This document shows, one piece after another, positions 10,410 to 20,071 of a stretch of 64,000 nucleotides of DNA. This DNA comes from Paenibacillus physcomitrellae. Lineage in GTDB: Bacteria > Bacillota > Bacilli > Paenibacillales > Paenibacillaceae. The DNA lies in assembly GCF_002240225.1 (NCBI RefSeq), contig NZ_CP022584.1, forward strand, positions 3,332,594 through 3,396,593, written 5' to 3'. The position numbers were made by a program, and so were the translations under genes. The notes beneath the pieces are model-generated. The model worked only from the letters and a program-made list of their open reading frames with translations. It searched no databases and was not told the origin of the DNA. Numbering within the stretch: position 1 is the stretch's first letter; each line of letters starts with the position of its first letter.

Positions 10410-10779
10410 AGATCCATGACCATCAAGCCGGTTAGAGAATGGTTTCATTCTTTGGCCGGTTTTTTTTGTGGTCTGGTATTCTCTTGATTCGACCCGTTCA
10501 TATTTCTATTGCCCGGATATGCGCATTAAGATACCATAAATAAAAACAACATAACGTCATAATGTTTAATTGAATCATAATTATTGAGGTGTTTATTTAG
10601 ATTAATTAGTAAGCGCATCCACAAAGGCTAACCGCCTTGTCCTTAAGGTGTTGGCCCGATTTCTCTTCAAACGCAATTAACAAAATCCTTTTATTTCCCC
10701 TGCTGGTCTGACATTGGGTGTTAAGACGGGTGAGCTGCCTGTGTTGTAAAATGTGAAAAACAAAAAACGGGGTGGTCCG
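10410..10779. other. Intergenic region before the YesM-like kinase
   Basis: About 370 bases. It contains the HxlR-gene terminator, an AT-rich stretch at 10500-10610 that probably holds the promoter of the kinase operon, and an imperfect hairpin at about 10626-10655 (GGCTAAC and GTTGGCC arms). I found no clear catabolite-repression site or strong sigma-A match. Confidence 0.4.
10425..10468 (+). terminator. Terminator of the HxlR gene
   Basis: An imperfect stem (AGCCGGTTAGAGAATG against CATTCTTTGGCCGGT) is followed by a run of eight T residues, 15 bases after the stop codon. Confidence 0.8.
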
Positions 10780-12570
10780 ATGTGGTTCAGAAATTCATTA
10801 AAAAGCAAGCTGTCTGTTCTGCTGATTGCGGCTATCGTGTTTCCGCTTCTTGCCACCGGCATTGTCTCGTACCGCATCGCTACGAATTTGACGGAGAAAA
10901 TCGAAAAGCAGTCCGGGATGAACACACTCCAGCAAATTTCGGACAAGCTGGATTTCATCATCAATGATGCGGAGAACATGTCGGTCTTTATCATCGGCCA
11001 GAAAAACATCCAATCCTACCTCGGCAGCGACCGGTCAGACATCTCGTTATATTCGCAAAACGTTGCTTTCCTGATGAACCTCGCTTCCTCCAAAACCTAT
11101 ATTTCGAACATTACGATCACCTCCAACCGGGGGTTCCCGGCGTTGTCCAACACGACGATTATCCGTTCCGGCCTGCCGGAGGTTATGCGGGCTAACGAAG
11201 GGAAATATAACCCGGCTGTAAAATGGTGGACCCCGCTGTATGAGAACCAGACGACGGACAATGGAATCAAGCAGGTATTTACGCTGGTTCGGCCGATTCG
11301 CAGCACCGACAAATTTCAGAACTACGGGGAGCTTGCGATCAGCATTGACGCCCGGGAGGTGCAGCACATGCTCGAGAACGCTGCCTGGAATGAAAGCGGG
11401 CATCTGTGGCTGACCAACGAAGAGAATCGGGTGATGGTCTCCCAGAAAGGCGAAGGATTGAATCAGCTCTTGGGGACCAAGATTTCGAATCTGGGTACTC
11501 TTGCGGACTCCGAAGGGGTCGAGAACGTCAAGCTGGACGAGGAGAGCAGCACCTTGCTTTATTACACAATCCCCAGTTTGGGCTGGAAGCTGGTCGGCGT
11601 CATTCCCACCCACATCTATACAGCGCAAAACCAATACGTGCTGACGATTACGGCTTGGGCTATTGGCATTTCCGGGCTGTTTGCCGGCCTGCTGGTGCTT
11701 TATTTCATTACCTGGGTGACCCGGCCGCTCATCAAGGTGGCGCGAAAGCTGAACAAGATCGATCCGGACGAGCCGATCCGCCCGTTCGAGGTCAAAACCA
11801 TGGACGAAATCGGCATGCTCCTGCGCAGCTACAACCGGCTGAGCGACCGTATCCAGCGGCTCAAGAGTCAGCTGCAGCTGAATGCAGCCAAGAAAAAGGA
11901 GGCGGACATCGAGGCCCTACAGGCTCAAATTAATCCGCATTTTCTGTACAACACGCTCTCATCCATCCATTGGATCGCTTTGATGAATAAACAAAAGCCG
12001 ATTGCGGAAATGGTCGGGGCGCTCACTGATTTCCTCAGGTTCAGCCTGAATGATGGAAGGGAATTCTGCACGGTCGGCCAGGAGGTTGCCCACGCCCAAA
12101 ATTACGTACGCATTATGTCCAAACGGTTTCAGGATAAATTTGAGGCAAGCTTCTTCATCGACCCGGCGATGCAGGACCAAACGATGCTGAAGCTTCTCCT
12201 GCAGCCTTTGATTGAGAACAGCATCATGCACGGGATTCAGAAGAAGAAGGAGAAAGGCAGCATCCTGGTGCAGGGAGAGCTTCGCCCGGGAGGGATGACT
12301 TTTGTCGTTCAGGATACGGGCATCGGCATGGAAGAAGCGAAGCTTGAAGAGATCAAACGGGAGCTGCAGATCGAGAAAGAAAGTGTGGAGGACCCTGATG
12401 AAGCGGCAAAGGATTCAGGTGAAGCCGAAAAATCCGGATACGGTTTAGGCAGCGTCCACCGCCGATTGATGCTGCACTACGGAAGCGAAACCGGACTTCA
12501 GATCGAAAGCGAGCCAGGCAACGGCACGCGAATATCCTTTACTATACCTTTACTGGAGGGATCCGTATGA
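10780..12570 (+). CDS. YesM-type sensor histidine kinase
   Basis: Membrane sensor that phosphorylates the YesN-like regulator. The start at 10780 is preferred because GGGGTGG lies 6-7 bases upstream; a GTG at 10753 is in frame. The 596 residues have a first membrane helix at about 10-30, a large external Cache-type sensor region, a second helix near 290-315, HAMP, and the LytS/YesM His_kinase domain with His387 in NPHFLYNTLS. The ATP-binding segments are LQPLIENSIMHGI and DTGIGM. A short acidic insert (ESVEDPDEAAKDSGEAEKSG) precedes the GYGLGSVHRRL motif. It overlaps the next gene by ATGA. With the ABC genes downstream it probably senses a polysaccharide or oligosaccharide outside the cell. 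Confidence 0.92.
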   Translation: MWFRNSLKSKLSVLLIAAIVFPLLATGIVSYRIATNLTEKIEKQSGMNTLQQISDKLDFIINDAENMSVFIIGQKNIQSYLGSDRSDISLYSQNVAFLMNLASSKTYISNITITSNRGFPALSNTTIIRSGLPEVMRANEGKYNPAVKWWTPLYENQTTDNGIKQVFTLVRPIRSTDKFQNYGELAISIDAREVQHMLENAAWNESGHLWLTNEENRVMVSQKGEGLNQLLGTKISNLGTLADSEGVENVKLDEESSTLLYYTIPSLGWKLVGVIPTHIYTAQNQYVLTITAWAIGISGLFAGLLVLYFITWVTRPLIKVARKLNKIDPDEPIRPFEVKTMDEIGMLLRSYNRLSDRIQRLKSQLQLNAAKKKEADIEALQAQINPHFLYNTLSSIHWIALMNKQKPIAEMVGALTDFLRFSLNDGREFCTVGQEVAHAQNYVRIMSKRFQDKFEASFFIDPAMQDQTMLKLLLQPLIENSIMHGIQKKKEKGSILVQGELRPGGMTFVVQDTGIGMEEAKLEEIKRELQIEKESVEDPDEAAKDSGEAEKSGYGLGSVHRRLMLHYGSETGLQIESEPGNGTRISFTIPLLEGSV

Positions 12571-14168
12571 ACATTATGATCATAGATGACGAGGTTATCA
12601 TTCGGACGGGGCTTTGTACCGTCATCGACTGGGCCGAACTGGGCATGAACCTGCTTCCGCCCGCGGAATCGGCAGAGGAGGCGCTCGGGCGGCTCCTTTC
12701 GGAGCGTCCGGACATCGTACTTACCGATATCCGGATGGCCGGTATGGACGGCATTCAGCTGGCCAAGGAAATCAGGGAGAAGCTGCCGGATGCCGAAGTT
12801 ATCATTCTCACCGGCTACGACGATTTCAGATTTGCCCAGCGGGCCCTCCGGCAGGGTGTAACTGACTATTTGCTGAAGACAAGCGATCCTGAGGAAATTA
12901 TTAAATCCGTGATGAAAGCCAAACAGAATCTTCAGATGAAATGGGAACTGAAGAAGCAGGGCGATGTTCAGGCGGCTGCGCTGCGAAAGCAGCATTTTGA
13001 GTCATGGCTGACCGGAGGCGGGAACGGGAGCGGAAATGGAGATACGGGTGGTCTGGCTTATAAGTCGGTCAGCGAATGGCTGCAGCAGGCCGGGATCCAT
13101 CTGGCAGCGTCCGCCGGCCGCCCCCACGGTATGCGCGTCCTGCTGATCAGCGCCTCAGGATGGGGGCATGACCGCTTCTCAGGGGTCATGCTTGGAGCGG
13201 CCGAAAGCAAGCTGTCCGAGCTGCTCCCCGGCATATCGCTGCTAAGGAATAACAGGATCATTGCTGTAGTTGGCGTGACACCGGGATGGCCGGGGACCCG
13301 GCAGCTTGAGAAGGCAGTCAGCCGGATCAAGGATACACTAAGGTGCGATATTTTTGCCGCTGCCGGAAATGAGGTCCGCTTGGTAGAGGAACTGCGCCGT
13401 TCCTATGAGGAAGCACAGAAGGTATACGGCTATCGGATTGTGTTCGGCGATAAGGGGCTGTTTGAGCTGAAGGATGTGGAAGACCGCCAGGGCGGAAGAG
13501 CCGTCTGCTCGGAGAAGGAGGAAAGCGAGTTGTCTTCGCTCCTGATGAACAACAATGCCAGCCAGCTCCATGACTGGACTGCAGCGCTCGTTAGGGAACG
13601 GCTGGAGGATTCTGAAACGACCCCGACTTCTCTGCAGGCGTTCCTTCAATCCATTGTGATCGGGGCCCATCGCTGGCTGGACAGGGCAAAGGAGACGGCC
13701 TCGGCTTCACAGTTGTCAACGGGGCTGACGGGCGCAGCAGCGACGCCGGCTATTTCATTTGAGCCGGGGGTCGTGCTTGAAGATGAACTGTTTAAGCTGC
13801 TGCTGTCAGTGATGAATGAGTTCCACCAGCTGGCCGCTGATGGCAGGCATTCTTACATCTACCGGGCCATTGCCTATATTCGCAATCATCTCGGCGAACA
13901 TTTGACCCTGCAGCAGGTGGCGGGTTTCGTACACTTGAATGCCAATCATTTCAGCGAGGTCTTCAAACGGGAAACAGGACAGGGATTCAGCGAGTTTGTG
14001 ATTCGGGAGCGAATGCAGCTTGCAGCGAACATTCTGCTGACTACGCAGAAGAAAGTCAGCGAGGTAGCGGGGGAAGCGGGTTACGAAGACATCAAATATT
14101 TCAGCCAGCAGTTCAAGAAAATGATGGGATGTACCCCAACGGAATATCGGCAGCTTTCCACGGAGTGA
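12567..14168 (+). CDS. YesN-type response regulator with AraC helix-turn-helix
   Basis: A 533-residue regulator. The receiver domain has Asp7/Asp8, phospho-acceptor Asp54 in DIVLTDIRMAGMDG and Lys in YLLKTSD. A long middle region (about residues 130-420) has no clear catalytic motif, and the C-terminal AraC domain is IRNHLGEHLTLQQVAGFVHL followed by FSEVFKRETGQGF and AGYEDIKYFSQQFKKMMG. These proteins activate linked carbohydrate-uptake genes. The target here is probably the binding-protein gene at 14422 (inference). Confidence 0.93.
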   Translation: MNIMIIDDEVIIRTGLCTVIDWAELGMNLLPPAESAEEALGRLLSERPDIVLTDIRMAGMDGIQLAKEIREKLPDAEVIILTGYDDFRFAQRALRQGVTDYLLKTSDPEEIIKSVMKAKQNLQMKWELKKQGDVQAAALRKQHFESWLTGGGNGSGNGDTGGLAYKSVSEWLQQAGIHLAASAGRPHGMRVLLISASGWGHDRFSGVMLGAAESKLSELLPGISLLRNNRIIAVVGVTPGWPGTRQLEKAVSRIKDTLRCDIFAAAGNEVRLVEELRRSYEEAQKVYGYRIVFGDKGLFELKDVEDRQGGRAVCSEKEESELSSLLMNNNASQLHDWTAALVRERLEDSETTPTSLQAFLQSIVIGAHRWLDRAKETASASQLSTGLTGAAATPAISFEPGVVLEDELFKLLLSVMNEFHQLAADGRHSYIYRAIAYIRNHLGEHLTLQQVAGFVHLNANHFSEVFKRETGQGFSEFVIRERMQLAANILLTTQKKVSEVAGEAGYEDIKYFSQQFKKMMGCTPTEYRQLSTE

Positions 14169-14421
14169 CGGTGCCTAGATCTCATATCAACCTGCCAGAC
14201 TTAACCCTTCAAACTCCAATAGATCTAACATAAACCTAACGCCAAATAAACAGGTTTGTAAGCAAATAGCTCCGGAGGGGGTCTGATTTACGAACAATTA
14301 TCTGACATGAACCCCATAAACCGAATTTTATCTACCCTCCGACTGAAGATCATCTCCTTACTGCTCACCTCCCGAAATCTTATACTTGTAACCATAAATG
14401 GAACCAAAGGAGGGGTCTTAA

Positions 14422-15768
14422 ATGGCAAAGCAAAAACCAATCGCAATTCTCGCTCTGTTACTTTCGTTCACTTTGCTGCTCGCGGCTTGCGGCCAGGGGG
14501 GAGATAACACGGCGGCCACCAGCGCGGCCGGATCGGAGGGCTCCAAGGCAACAGGGGAGAAAATCAAGCTGTCCATCTGGCATAACTTCTCCGGGGATGA
14601 TTTGAGAGCCAAGGTCGTACGGGCACAGATCGACAAGTTTAAAACCGAACACCCCGAGGTTGAACTGGATGAGCAGGCGATTCCGCCGGACGGATACCGT
14701 CAGCGTTTGAAGACGGTGGCTGCCGCCAACGAAATGCCGGATGTCTTCTTCGTGCAATCGGGCACATCGATCAAAGAATTTTACGATGGCGGTTTGATTC
14801 AGCCGATCACCCCTGTGCTGGATGAGCATCCGGATTGGAAAGACAACTTTATTGCCGGCTCGCTCGACACGCTTTCCTTTGAGGGCCAGGTGTACGCCAC
14901 GCCGCTGAGCGGCTCAGCCACTTCCTTCCTGTTCTACAACAAGTCCTTGTTTGAGAAATACGGCGTTAAGGTTCCTACCACTTGGGACGAGATGATGACG
15001 GCGGTCAAAACGTTCAACGACAACAAAATCACGCCGATTTCGCTGGGGAATAAAGCCTCCTGGCTGGCGCAGTCCAGCATCCTCTCCTCGCTTGCGGACC
15101 GGGTGACCGGTACGGACTGGTTCTTGAAAGCCGTGAATCAGGACGGGGCGAAGTTCACCGATCCCGAATTCGTGCAGGCACTGCAATATTTCAAAGACCT
15201 GGCGGATGCCAATGCGTTCCAAACCGGCTTTAACAGCCTGGATAACACCCAGATGGAGCAGTATTTTGCCGAGGGCAAAGCCGCAATGATGATCGACGGT
15301 TCATGGGCGCTGACGAATATGGCTGCGGCAGCAACCGAGGAGCAGCTCAGTCAGATCGACATCACCGTGCTTCCGTCCGTTCCCGGCGGCAAAGGGGATC
15401 CGAATTCGATGTCCGGCGGCTCCGGCGGCGGTCTGGCGCTCAGCAAATCCGTCTCAGGTGACAAGCTGAAAGCCGCTTTGGACCTGATCTATACGGTCAG
15501 CGGTCCGGAAGCGATGCAGGCCATCGCGGACAGCAACTCGATCGTCACCTACAAGGTTGAGCCGGATCAGTCCAAAGTTATGCCGCTGTTCTACAAGGCG
15601 TTTACGCTGTACAAATCACTCAGCCTTACTCCGGTATACGATGCTTATTTAACCTCTTCCGCGACCGACGCGGTGAACAACGGCCTGCAGGAAGTGTCCC
15701 TGGGCGGCGATCCGAAAGCGATCGCCCAGAAGATTCAGGACGCTCAGGCCAGAGATCTTGGCAAATAA
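14422..15768 (+). CDS. Sugar ABC transporter substrate-binding lipoprotein
   Basis: Captures a carbohydrate at the cell surface and hands it to the two permeases downstream. The 448-residue precursor has a lipobox LLAAC with Cys23 as the lipidated residue, then a Ser/Thr/Gly linker and a family-1 extracellular solute-binding fold (IKLSIWHNFSGDD, DVFFVQSG, AMMIDGSWALTNMA). The strong site AAAGGAGG is 10 bases before the ATG. No ATPase is encoded with it; such systems usually share one MsmX-type ATPase encoded elsewhere. The substrate is unknown and no glycoside hydrolase lies beside it. Confidence 0.93.
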   Translation: MAKQKPIAILALLLSFTLLLAACGQGGDNTAATSAAGSEGSKATGEKIKLSIWHNFSGDDLRAKVVRAQIDKFKTEHPEVELDEQAIPPDGYRQRLKTVAAANEMPDVFFVQSGTSIKEFYDGGLIQPITPVLDEHPDWKDNFIAGSLDTLSFEGQVYATPLSGSATSFLFYNKSLFEKYGVKVPTTWDEMMTAVKTFNDNKITPISLGNKASWLAQSSILSSLADRVTGTDWFLKAVNQDGAKFTDPEFVQALQYFKDLADANAFQTGFNSLDNTQMEQYFAEGKAAMMIDGSWALTNMAAAATEEQLSQIDITVLPSVPGGKGDPNSMSGGSGGGLALSKSVSGDKLKAALDLIYTVSGPEAMQAIADSNSIVTYKVEPDQSKVMPLFYKAFTLYKSLSLTPVYDAYLTSSATDAVNNGLQEVSLGGDPKAIAQKIQDAQARDLGK

Positions 15769-15872
15769 CCGGCCGTTCCTAAACTCATAGAACCAATTTC
15801 CGGACGATATCCGTTCCCGCCTTTCCAAGAGCGGGTATCGTCCATCCATGCATCTTTGAAAGGAGGCCGGTT

Positions 15873-16748
15873 ATGGCGTTCGTGAACCGACTTAGAGGGT
15901 TTGTGGTGATCGGGCTGCTGCCCGCTCTCGTTTTGTACCTGGTTTTTGTGCTTGTGCCGATCGTCTGGTCGGTTTATTACGGATTTTATGACTGGAAAGG
16001 CATTGGCGCAGCCAGCTTTACCGGTTTGGACAACTATGCGGAGGCCCTCCGCGACCCGATTTTCTGGCGGGCGTTGAAGAACAACCTGATCATCGTGGCC
16101 GCCTCGATTCTGGGGCAGCTGCCGATCGCGCTCGTTCTATCCTTGATTCTCCGAAAAAGCACGCTGTTCCACCGCTTTGTCCGCTCGGCCGTTTTTATGC
16201 CTATGGTTGTCTCCACCGTTGTCATCGGCATGATCTGGGGATATATCTATCACCCTCAAATCGGTATCTTAAATGTCATTTTGCAAAATATCGGGCTAGG
16301 CTCCTGGATCCGTGACTGGCTGGGGGATGCCCGCATCAATATGTATTCGGTCAGCGCTCCGGTCATTTGGGCCAACATCGGCCCTTATCTGATTATCTTT
16401 ATCTCGGCGATTCAGAACATCCCGTCCGAAATGGAGGATGCCGCCAAACTTGACGGCGCCGTCCGGGCCAAATGGCTGTATCTCATCGTCATTCCGATGA
16501 TCTGGGATACGATCAAGGTCGCCATCGTACTCTGCATTTCCGGCAGTTTGAAAGCCTTTGACCTGATTTATATTATGACGGGCGGCGGTCCGGCCCAGTC
16601 GACCGAGCTGCTCGCCACTTACATGTACAATAATACGTTTGAAGTTTTCCGTTACGGCTACGGCTCCGCCGTTTCCTCGCTGATCATCGTCATCAGCCTC
16701 ATTCTCGTGCTCGGCAGCCAGCTGCTGATGAGAAAGAGAGGGATATAA
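15873..16748 (+). CDS. Sugar ABC permease, MalF/UgpA type
   Basis: A 291-residue inner-membrane subunit with six helices. The EAA motif that contacts the ATPase is visible as EMEDAAKLDGAVRAKWLY near residue 190. It pairs with the next permease and the upstream binding protein. The ribosome site AAAGGAGG is strong. Its stop overlaps the next start by one base (TAATG). Confidence 0.92.
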   Translation: MAFVNRLRGFVVIGLLPALVLYLVFVLVPIVWSVYYGFYDWKGIGAASFTGLDNYAEALRDPIFWRALKNNLIIVAASILGQLPIALVLSLILRKSTLFHRFVRSAVFMPMVVSTVVIGMIWGYIYHPQIGILNVILQNIGLGSWIRDWLGDARINMYSVSAPVIWANIGPYLIIFISAIQNIPSEMEDAAKLDGAVRAKWLYLIVIPMIWDTIKVAIVLCISGSLKAFDLIYIMTGGGPAQSTELLATYMYNNTFEVFRYGYGSAVSSLIIVISLILVLGSQLLMRKRGI

Positions 16749-17635
16749 TGAATCTGATTTCACCGGAATCCCTGACAGAGAAAACATTCCGCAGACCCTT
16801 GTCCACCCGGCGCAGGAAATCCGGCTGGCTGTGGGGATTGGATACGGCGCTGCTGGTTTATGCCCTGGCGACGATTTACCCTCTGCTGTGGCTGTTTATC
16901 AGCTCCTTCAAGTCTGTGCGCGACTTCTCGGCCAATCCGTTTGCCCTGCCTTCGGTCTGGCAGTTTGAAAATTATACGCGGGCCTGGGAAATTGCCGGTA
17001 TCGGAAGGGCATTTGCCAACTCAGTTATCGTCACGCTCGGTTCGCTTGCGCTGACGCTGATTCTCGGGACGCTTACCGGCTACATTTTGTCACGGCTGGA
17101 CTTCCGGTTTAAGGGTGTAATTATGGGTTTGTTTGTACTGGGCATGCTGATTCCGATCCACAGCACGCTGGTACCGCTGTTTATCATGATGAAGAACCTG
17201 CATATTCTGGACACCTATGCTTCGCTGATTCTGCCTTATGCGGCGTTCGAGCTGCCTGTGGCGATCTTTATCGTGGCGGCCTATTTAACCTCCGTGCCCA
17301 AAGAGCTGGAAGAAGCGGCGATGATCGACGGCAACGGATATTGGGGGATTTTCTGCCGGATCATTATGCCGCTGGCGGTTCCGGCCATGGCGACGATCTC
17401 GATTTTGGGTTTTCTGCGCTTCTGGAACGATTTCGCTTTTGCGCTCGTGTTTATCAATGACCAGTCCTTAAAAACGCTGCCGCTCAGCTTGTCCATCTTC
17501 TCCGACGGCTATGGCACGGATTACAGCCTGACGATGGCCGCGATGTCGATTGCGGTAATTCCAACGGTGATTGTGTACCTGATCTTCCAGGAGCAGATCA
17601 TGAAAGGTATGGTTGCGGGAGCGGTTAAAGGTTAA
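16748..17635 (+). CDS. Sugar ABC permease, MalG/UgpE type
   Basis: A 295-residue second permease subunit with six helices. The EAA loop is ELEEAAMIDGNGYWGIFCRI near residue 190, and the C-terminal EQIMKGMVAGAVKG is the usual end of this family. It is the last gene of the uptake operon and a strong bidirectional terminator follows. The cargo is inferred to be an oligosaccharide because of family and neighbours. Confidence 0.93.
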   Translation: MNLISPESLTEKTFRRPLSTRRRKSGWLWGLDTALLVYALATIYPLLWLFISSFKSVRDFSANPFALPSVWQFENYTRAWEIAGIGRAFANSVIVTLGSLALTLILGTLTGYILSRLDFRFKGVIMGLFVLGMLIPIHSTLVPLFIMMKNLHILDTYASLILPYAAFELPVAIFIVAAYLTSVPKELEEAAMIDGNGYWGIFCRIIMPLAVPAMATISILGFLRFWNDFAFALVFINDQSLKTLPLSLSIFSDGYGTDYSLTMAAMSIAVIPTVIVYLIFQEQIMKGMVAGAVKG

Positions 17636-17660
17636 GGGCTAAGCTAATTTATTTTGGTAA

Positions 17661-17713
17661 AAAAAGAGACCGGAAACGGTGCGCCGATTGGCGGCCATTT
17701 CCGGTTTGTTTTT
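17661..17713 (+). terminator. Bidirectional terminator between the sugar permease and spore protein genes
   Basis: Perfect outer arms ACCGGAAA and TTTCCGGT enclose a GC-rich inner part. On the plus strand the arm is followed by TTGTTTTT, and on the minus strand by CTCTTTTTTT. It can end both the sugar operon and the converging spore-protein gene. Confidence 0.85.
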
Positions 17714-17746
17714 CGTTAACGGCTCGTGAACGGCTAAATGAGGAGC

Positions 17747-18040
17747 TTATCTCCCGCTCCCGCCCGAATCCCCGCCGCTCAGCTTCTCCTGAGCCTGGCG
17801 AATCATTTCGCGGACCATCGAGCCGCCGATGGCGCCGCCGATTTTCCCGGCCTGCTCGGCCGTCAGATCGCCGTTATCGCCATGCTTGAGCGGTACACCG
17901 AGCGACTGGGCCACTTCATATTTGACGTCATCCGGCTGCTCGGGGTTCACTTTGTAGCCTTCCTGGCGCATGGCCTCCGTCTTAAAATGCTGAAGTGCCC
18001 GGTCTGCACCCGGTCCTCTGCCTGATCTTCTTCTAGCCAT
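17747..18040 (-). CDS. Alpha/beta-type small acid-soluble spore protein
   Basis: Coats spore DNA in the forespore and protects it from damage. The 97 residues contain the family core: ALQHFKTEAMRQEG, KYEVAQSLGVPL with the EVA site cut by the germination protease, then IGGAIGGSMVREMIRQAQEKL. It is longer than the usual 60-75 residues because of a basic N-terminus (MARRRSGRGPGAD) and a Gly/Ser-rich tail. AAAGGAGG precedes the ATG at the right spacing. A sigma-G-like promoter lies upstream, fitting forespore expression. Confidence 0.85.
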   Translation of the reverse strand: MARRRSGRGPGADRALQHFKTEAMRQEGYKVNPEQPDDVKYEVAQSLGVPLKHGDNGDLTAEQAGKIGGAIGGSMVREMIRQAQEKLSGGDSGGSGR

Positions 18041-18078
18041 ATCGAATCAGCCTCCTTTAACTTGAGGGAATCCGGTCT

Positions 18079-18107
18079 TAGAATGCCCTGATTTCAGGGG
18101 TTTATGT
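18079..18107 (-). promoter_or_regulatory. Candidate forespore (sigma-G/F) promoter of the spore protein gene
   Basis: On the minus strand ACATA (18103-18107) and CATTCTA (18079-18085) are separated by 17 bases. CATTCTA fits the sigma-G -10 consensus CATWMTA fully and ACATA fits GMATR at 4 of 5 positions. It lies about 40 bases before the start codon. Confidence 0.5.
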
Positions 18108-18231
18108 TCAGGTGGGGGAACAGCCCGTTTTTGCCTGTTTTTACATTGAAGCGGCCTCGGACATCTGCCATAATAATGAAATTAAGGTTTATGGATCAAT
18201 GATGGACGAACACAGAGGGGGCTTTTGTTTC

Positions 18232-18501
18232 ATGAAAGGGATTATTACTGTGCTCGGCAAGGATAAGGTAGGCATTATCGCTAAAGTCTGCACGTACCTG
18301 GCCGAACAGAATGTCAACATTCTGGATATCTCGCAGACGATTATTCAGGGTTATTTCAATATGATGATGATCGTCGATATTACGGCTCCGGCCAAAAGCT
18401 TTGAGGCGCTGATTGAAGATCTGCAGAAGCTTGGGGCGGAGCTGGGCGTGGAGATCAAACTCCAGCATGAGGATATTTTCAATACGATGCACCGGATTTA
18501 A
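18232..18501 (+). CDS. ACT-domain protein, UPF0237 family
   Basis: An 89-residue protein that is essentially one ACT ligand-binding domain (MKGIITVLGKDKVGIIAKVC, then NVNILDISQTIIQGYFNMMM). The start at 18232 is chosen because it matches the usual family N-terminus and GAGGGGG lies 12 bases upstream, although the frame is open back to 18112. ACT domains bind amino acids or other small ligands. It lies 79 bases before the UPF0210 gene, the usual partner of this family. The biochemical role is not known to me. Confidence 0.88.
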   Translation: MKGIITVLGKDKVGIIAKVCTYLAEQNVNILDISQTIIQGYFNMMMIVDITAPAKSFEALIEDLQKLGAELGVEIKLQHEDIFNTMHRI

Positions 18502-18580
18502 GCGGCCTGACAAGCTAATAATGGCAGATCGGGTTTGGACACAGTAACAGCAATTTGCAGGCACGGGAGGAAGGAATACG

Positions 18581-19939
18581 ATGATTACGCTTGGAGAAGT
18601 GCAGGAAACGAATAAAATGATCCGGGAAATGAACCTCGACGTGCGCACGATTACGATGGGCATCAGTCTGATGGACTGTGCGCATTCGGATTTGGCGGTA
18701 TTTAACCTGAATATTTACGATAAAATTACCCGTCTGGCCGAGAAGCTGGTCAAAACGGGCGAAGATCTGGAGCGCCAGTTCGGCATTCCGATCATTAACA
18801 AACGCGTATCGGTTACCCCGATTTCGATTGCGGCCGGCGGCCTCAAAACCGACTCTTACGTGCCTGTTGCCGAAACGCTGGAGAAAGCAGCCAAAGAGAT
18901 CGGCGTCAATTTTATCGGCGGGTTCTCCGCTTTGGTGCATAAAGGATTTACGGAAGGCGACCGCAAGCTGATCGAAAGCATTCCGGAAGCCTTGTCCGTC
19001 ACGGAGCGCATCTGCGCATCGGTCAACATCGGATCTTCGCGCAGCGGCATCAACATGGATGCGGTGAAGCTGATGGGCGGCATCGTCAAGAAGACGGCTG
19101 AGCTGACCGCGGACCGCGATTCGGCGGGCTGCTCCAAGCTGGTTGTCTTCTGCAATGCGGTAGAGGACAACCCGTTTATGGCGGGCGCTTTCCACGGAGT
19201 TGGCGAGCCGGAGTGCGTGATCAACGTTGGCGTCAGCGGACCGGGCGTGGTCAAGCGGGCTTTGGAGGAAGTGAAGACCAGCGACTTCGAAACGCTCTGC
19301 GAGACGATTAAACGGACAGCGTTTAAAGTGACGCGGGTCGGCCAGCTGGTCGCCCAGGAAACGTCGAAACGCCTCGGCGTGCCGTTTGGCATCGTCGATC
19401 TGTCGCTGGCTCCGACGCCGGAAATCGGCGACTCGATTGCGGAGATTTTCCAGGTGATGGGCTTGGAGGAAGCTGGTGCTCCGGGAACGACGGCGGCTTT
19501 GGCGATCCTGAACGACAACGTGAAAAAAGGCGGCGTGATGGCGTCTTCCTACGTCGGCGGCCTCAGCGGCGCTTTTATCCCGGTCAGCGAAGACCACGGC
19601 ATGATTCAGGCCGTACAGAAAGGCGCGCTGACGCTTGAAAAATTGGAAGCCATGACCTGCGTCTGCTCGGTCGGCCTCGATATGATCGCGATCCCCGGAG
19701 ACACGAGCGCCGCGACCCTGTCGGGCATCATCGCCGACGAAGCGGCCATCGGCATGGTCAATAACAAAACGACGGCCGTCCGCATTATTCCGGTCGTCGG
19801 CAAAGGCGTCGGCGAAATCGCCGAATTCGGCGGACTGCTCGGCTATGCGCCGGTTATGCCGGTAAACAGCTTCAGCTGCGCCAGCTTCATTGACCGCGGC
19901 GGACGGATTCCGGCGCCTATCCACAGCTTCAAGAACTGA
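18581..19939 (+). CDS. UPF0210 (PFL/DUF711-like) protein
   Basis: A 452-residue cytoplasmic protein of the UPF0210 family, recognisable from [56 protein letters not shown] and the Gly-rich [20 protein letters not shown]. The fold is related to glycyl-radical enzymes, but I see no clear glycyl-radical motif, and I do not know a demonstrated reaction. The constant neighbourhood with an ACT protein suggests an amino-acid-responsive function (inference). The ribosome site is GGGAGGAAGG, about 9 bases before the ATG. Confidence 0.88.
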   Translation: MITLGEVQETNKMIREMNLDVRTITMGISLMDCAHSDLAVFNLNIYDKITRLAEKLVKTGEDLERQFGIPIINKRVSVTPISIAAGGLKTDSYVPVAETLEKAAKEIGVNFIGGFSALVHKGFTEGDRKLIESIPEALSVTERICASVNIGSSRSGINMDAVKLMGGIVKKTAELTADRDSAGCSKLVVFCNAVEDNPFMAGAFHGVGEPECVINVGVSGPGVVKRALEEVKTSDFETLCETIKRTAFKVTRVGQLVAQETSKRLGVPFGIVDLSLAPTPEIGDSIAEIFQVMGLEEAGAPGTTAALAILNDNVKKGGVMASSYVGGLSGAFIPVSEDHGMIQAVQKGALTLEKLEAMTCVCSVGLDMIAIPGDTSAATLSGIIADEAAIGMVNNKTTAVRIIPVVGKGVGEIAEFGGLLGYAPVMPVNSFSCASFIDRGGRIPAPIHSFKN

Positions 19940-19992
19940 CCCTCAAAAGATTAGGTATGAAAGATAGGGTACGTAAGATCAGGTGTGAAGAA

Positions 19993-20035
19993 ACGACAAG
20001 AAAGCCGCTTCTGTTGCCGAAGCGGCCTTCTTGTG
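19993..20035. terminator. Hairpin between the UPF0210 gene and the converging small gene
   Basis: AAGCCGCTTC and GAAGCGGCCTT form an 8-bp GC-rich core stem around a 7-base loop. The flanking T runs are short on both strands (CTTCTTG; TTTCTTG), so it is a moderate bidirectional terminator for two converging genes. Confidence 0.6.
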
Positions 20036-20071
20036 TAAGGGATGTCCGTTTGTATGAGATCGCGGGACTTC

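Noticed and set aside
14307..14507. 66-codon frame before the sugar-binding protein
   Set aside because: It overlaps the lipoprotein start and signal peptide in another frame and has no ribosome site.
18515..19924. 469-codon minus-strand frame
   Set aside because: Antisense to the UPF0210 gene; its Arg/Asp/His-rich composition is the usual shadow of a GC-biased coding frame.
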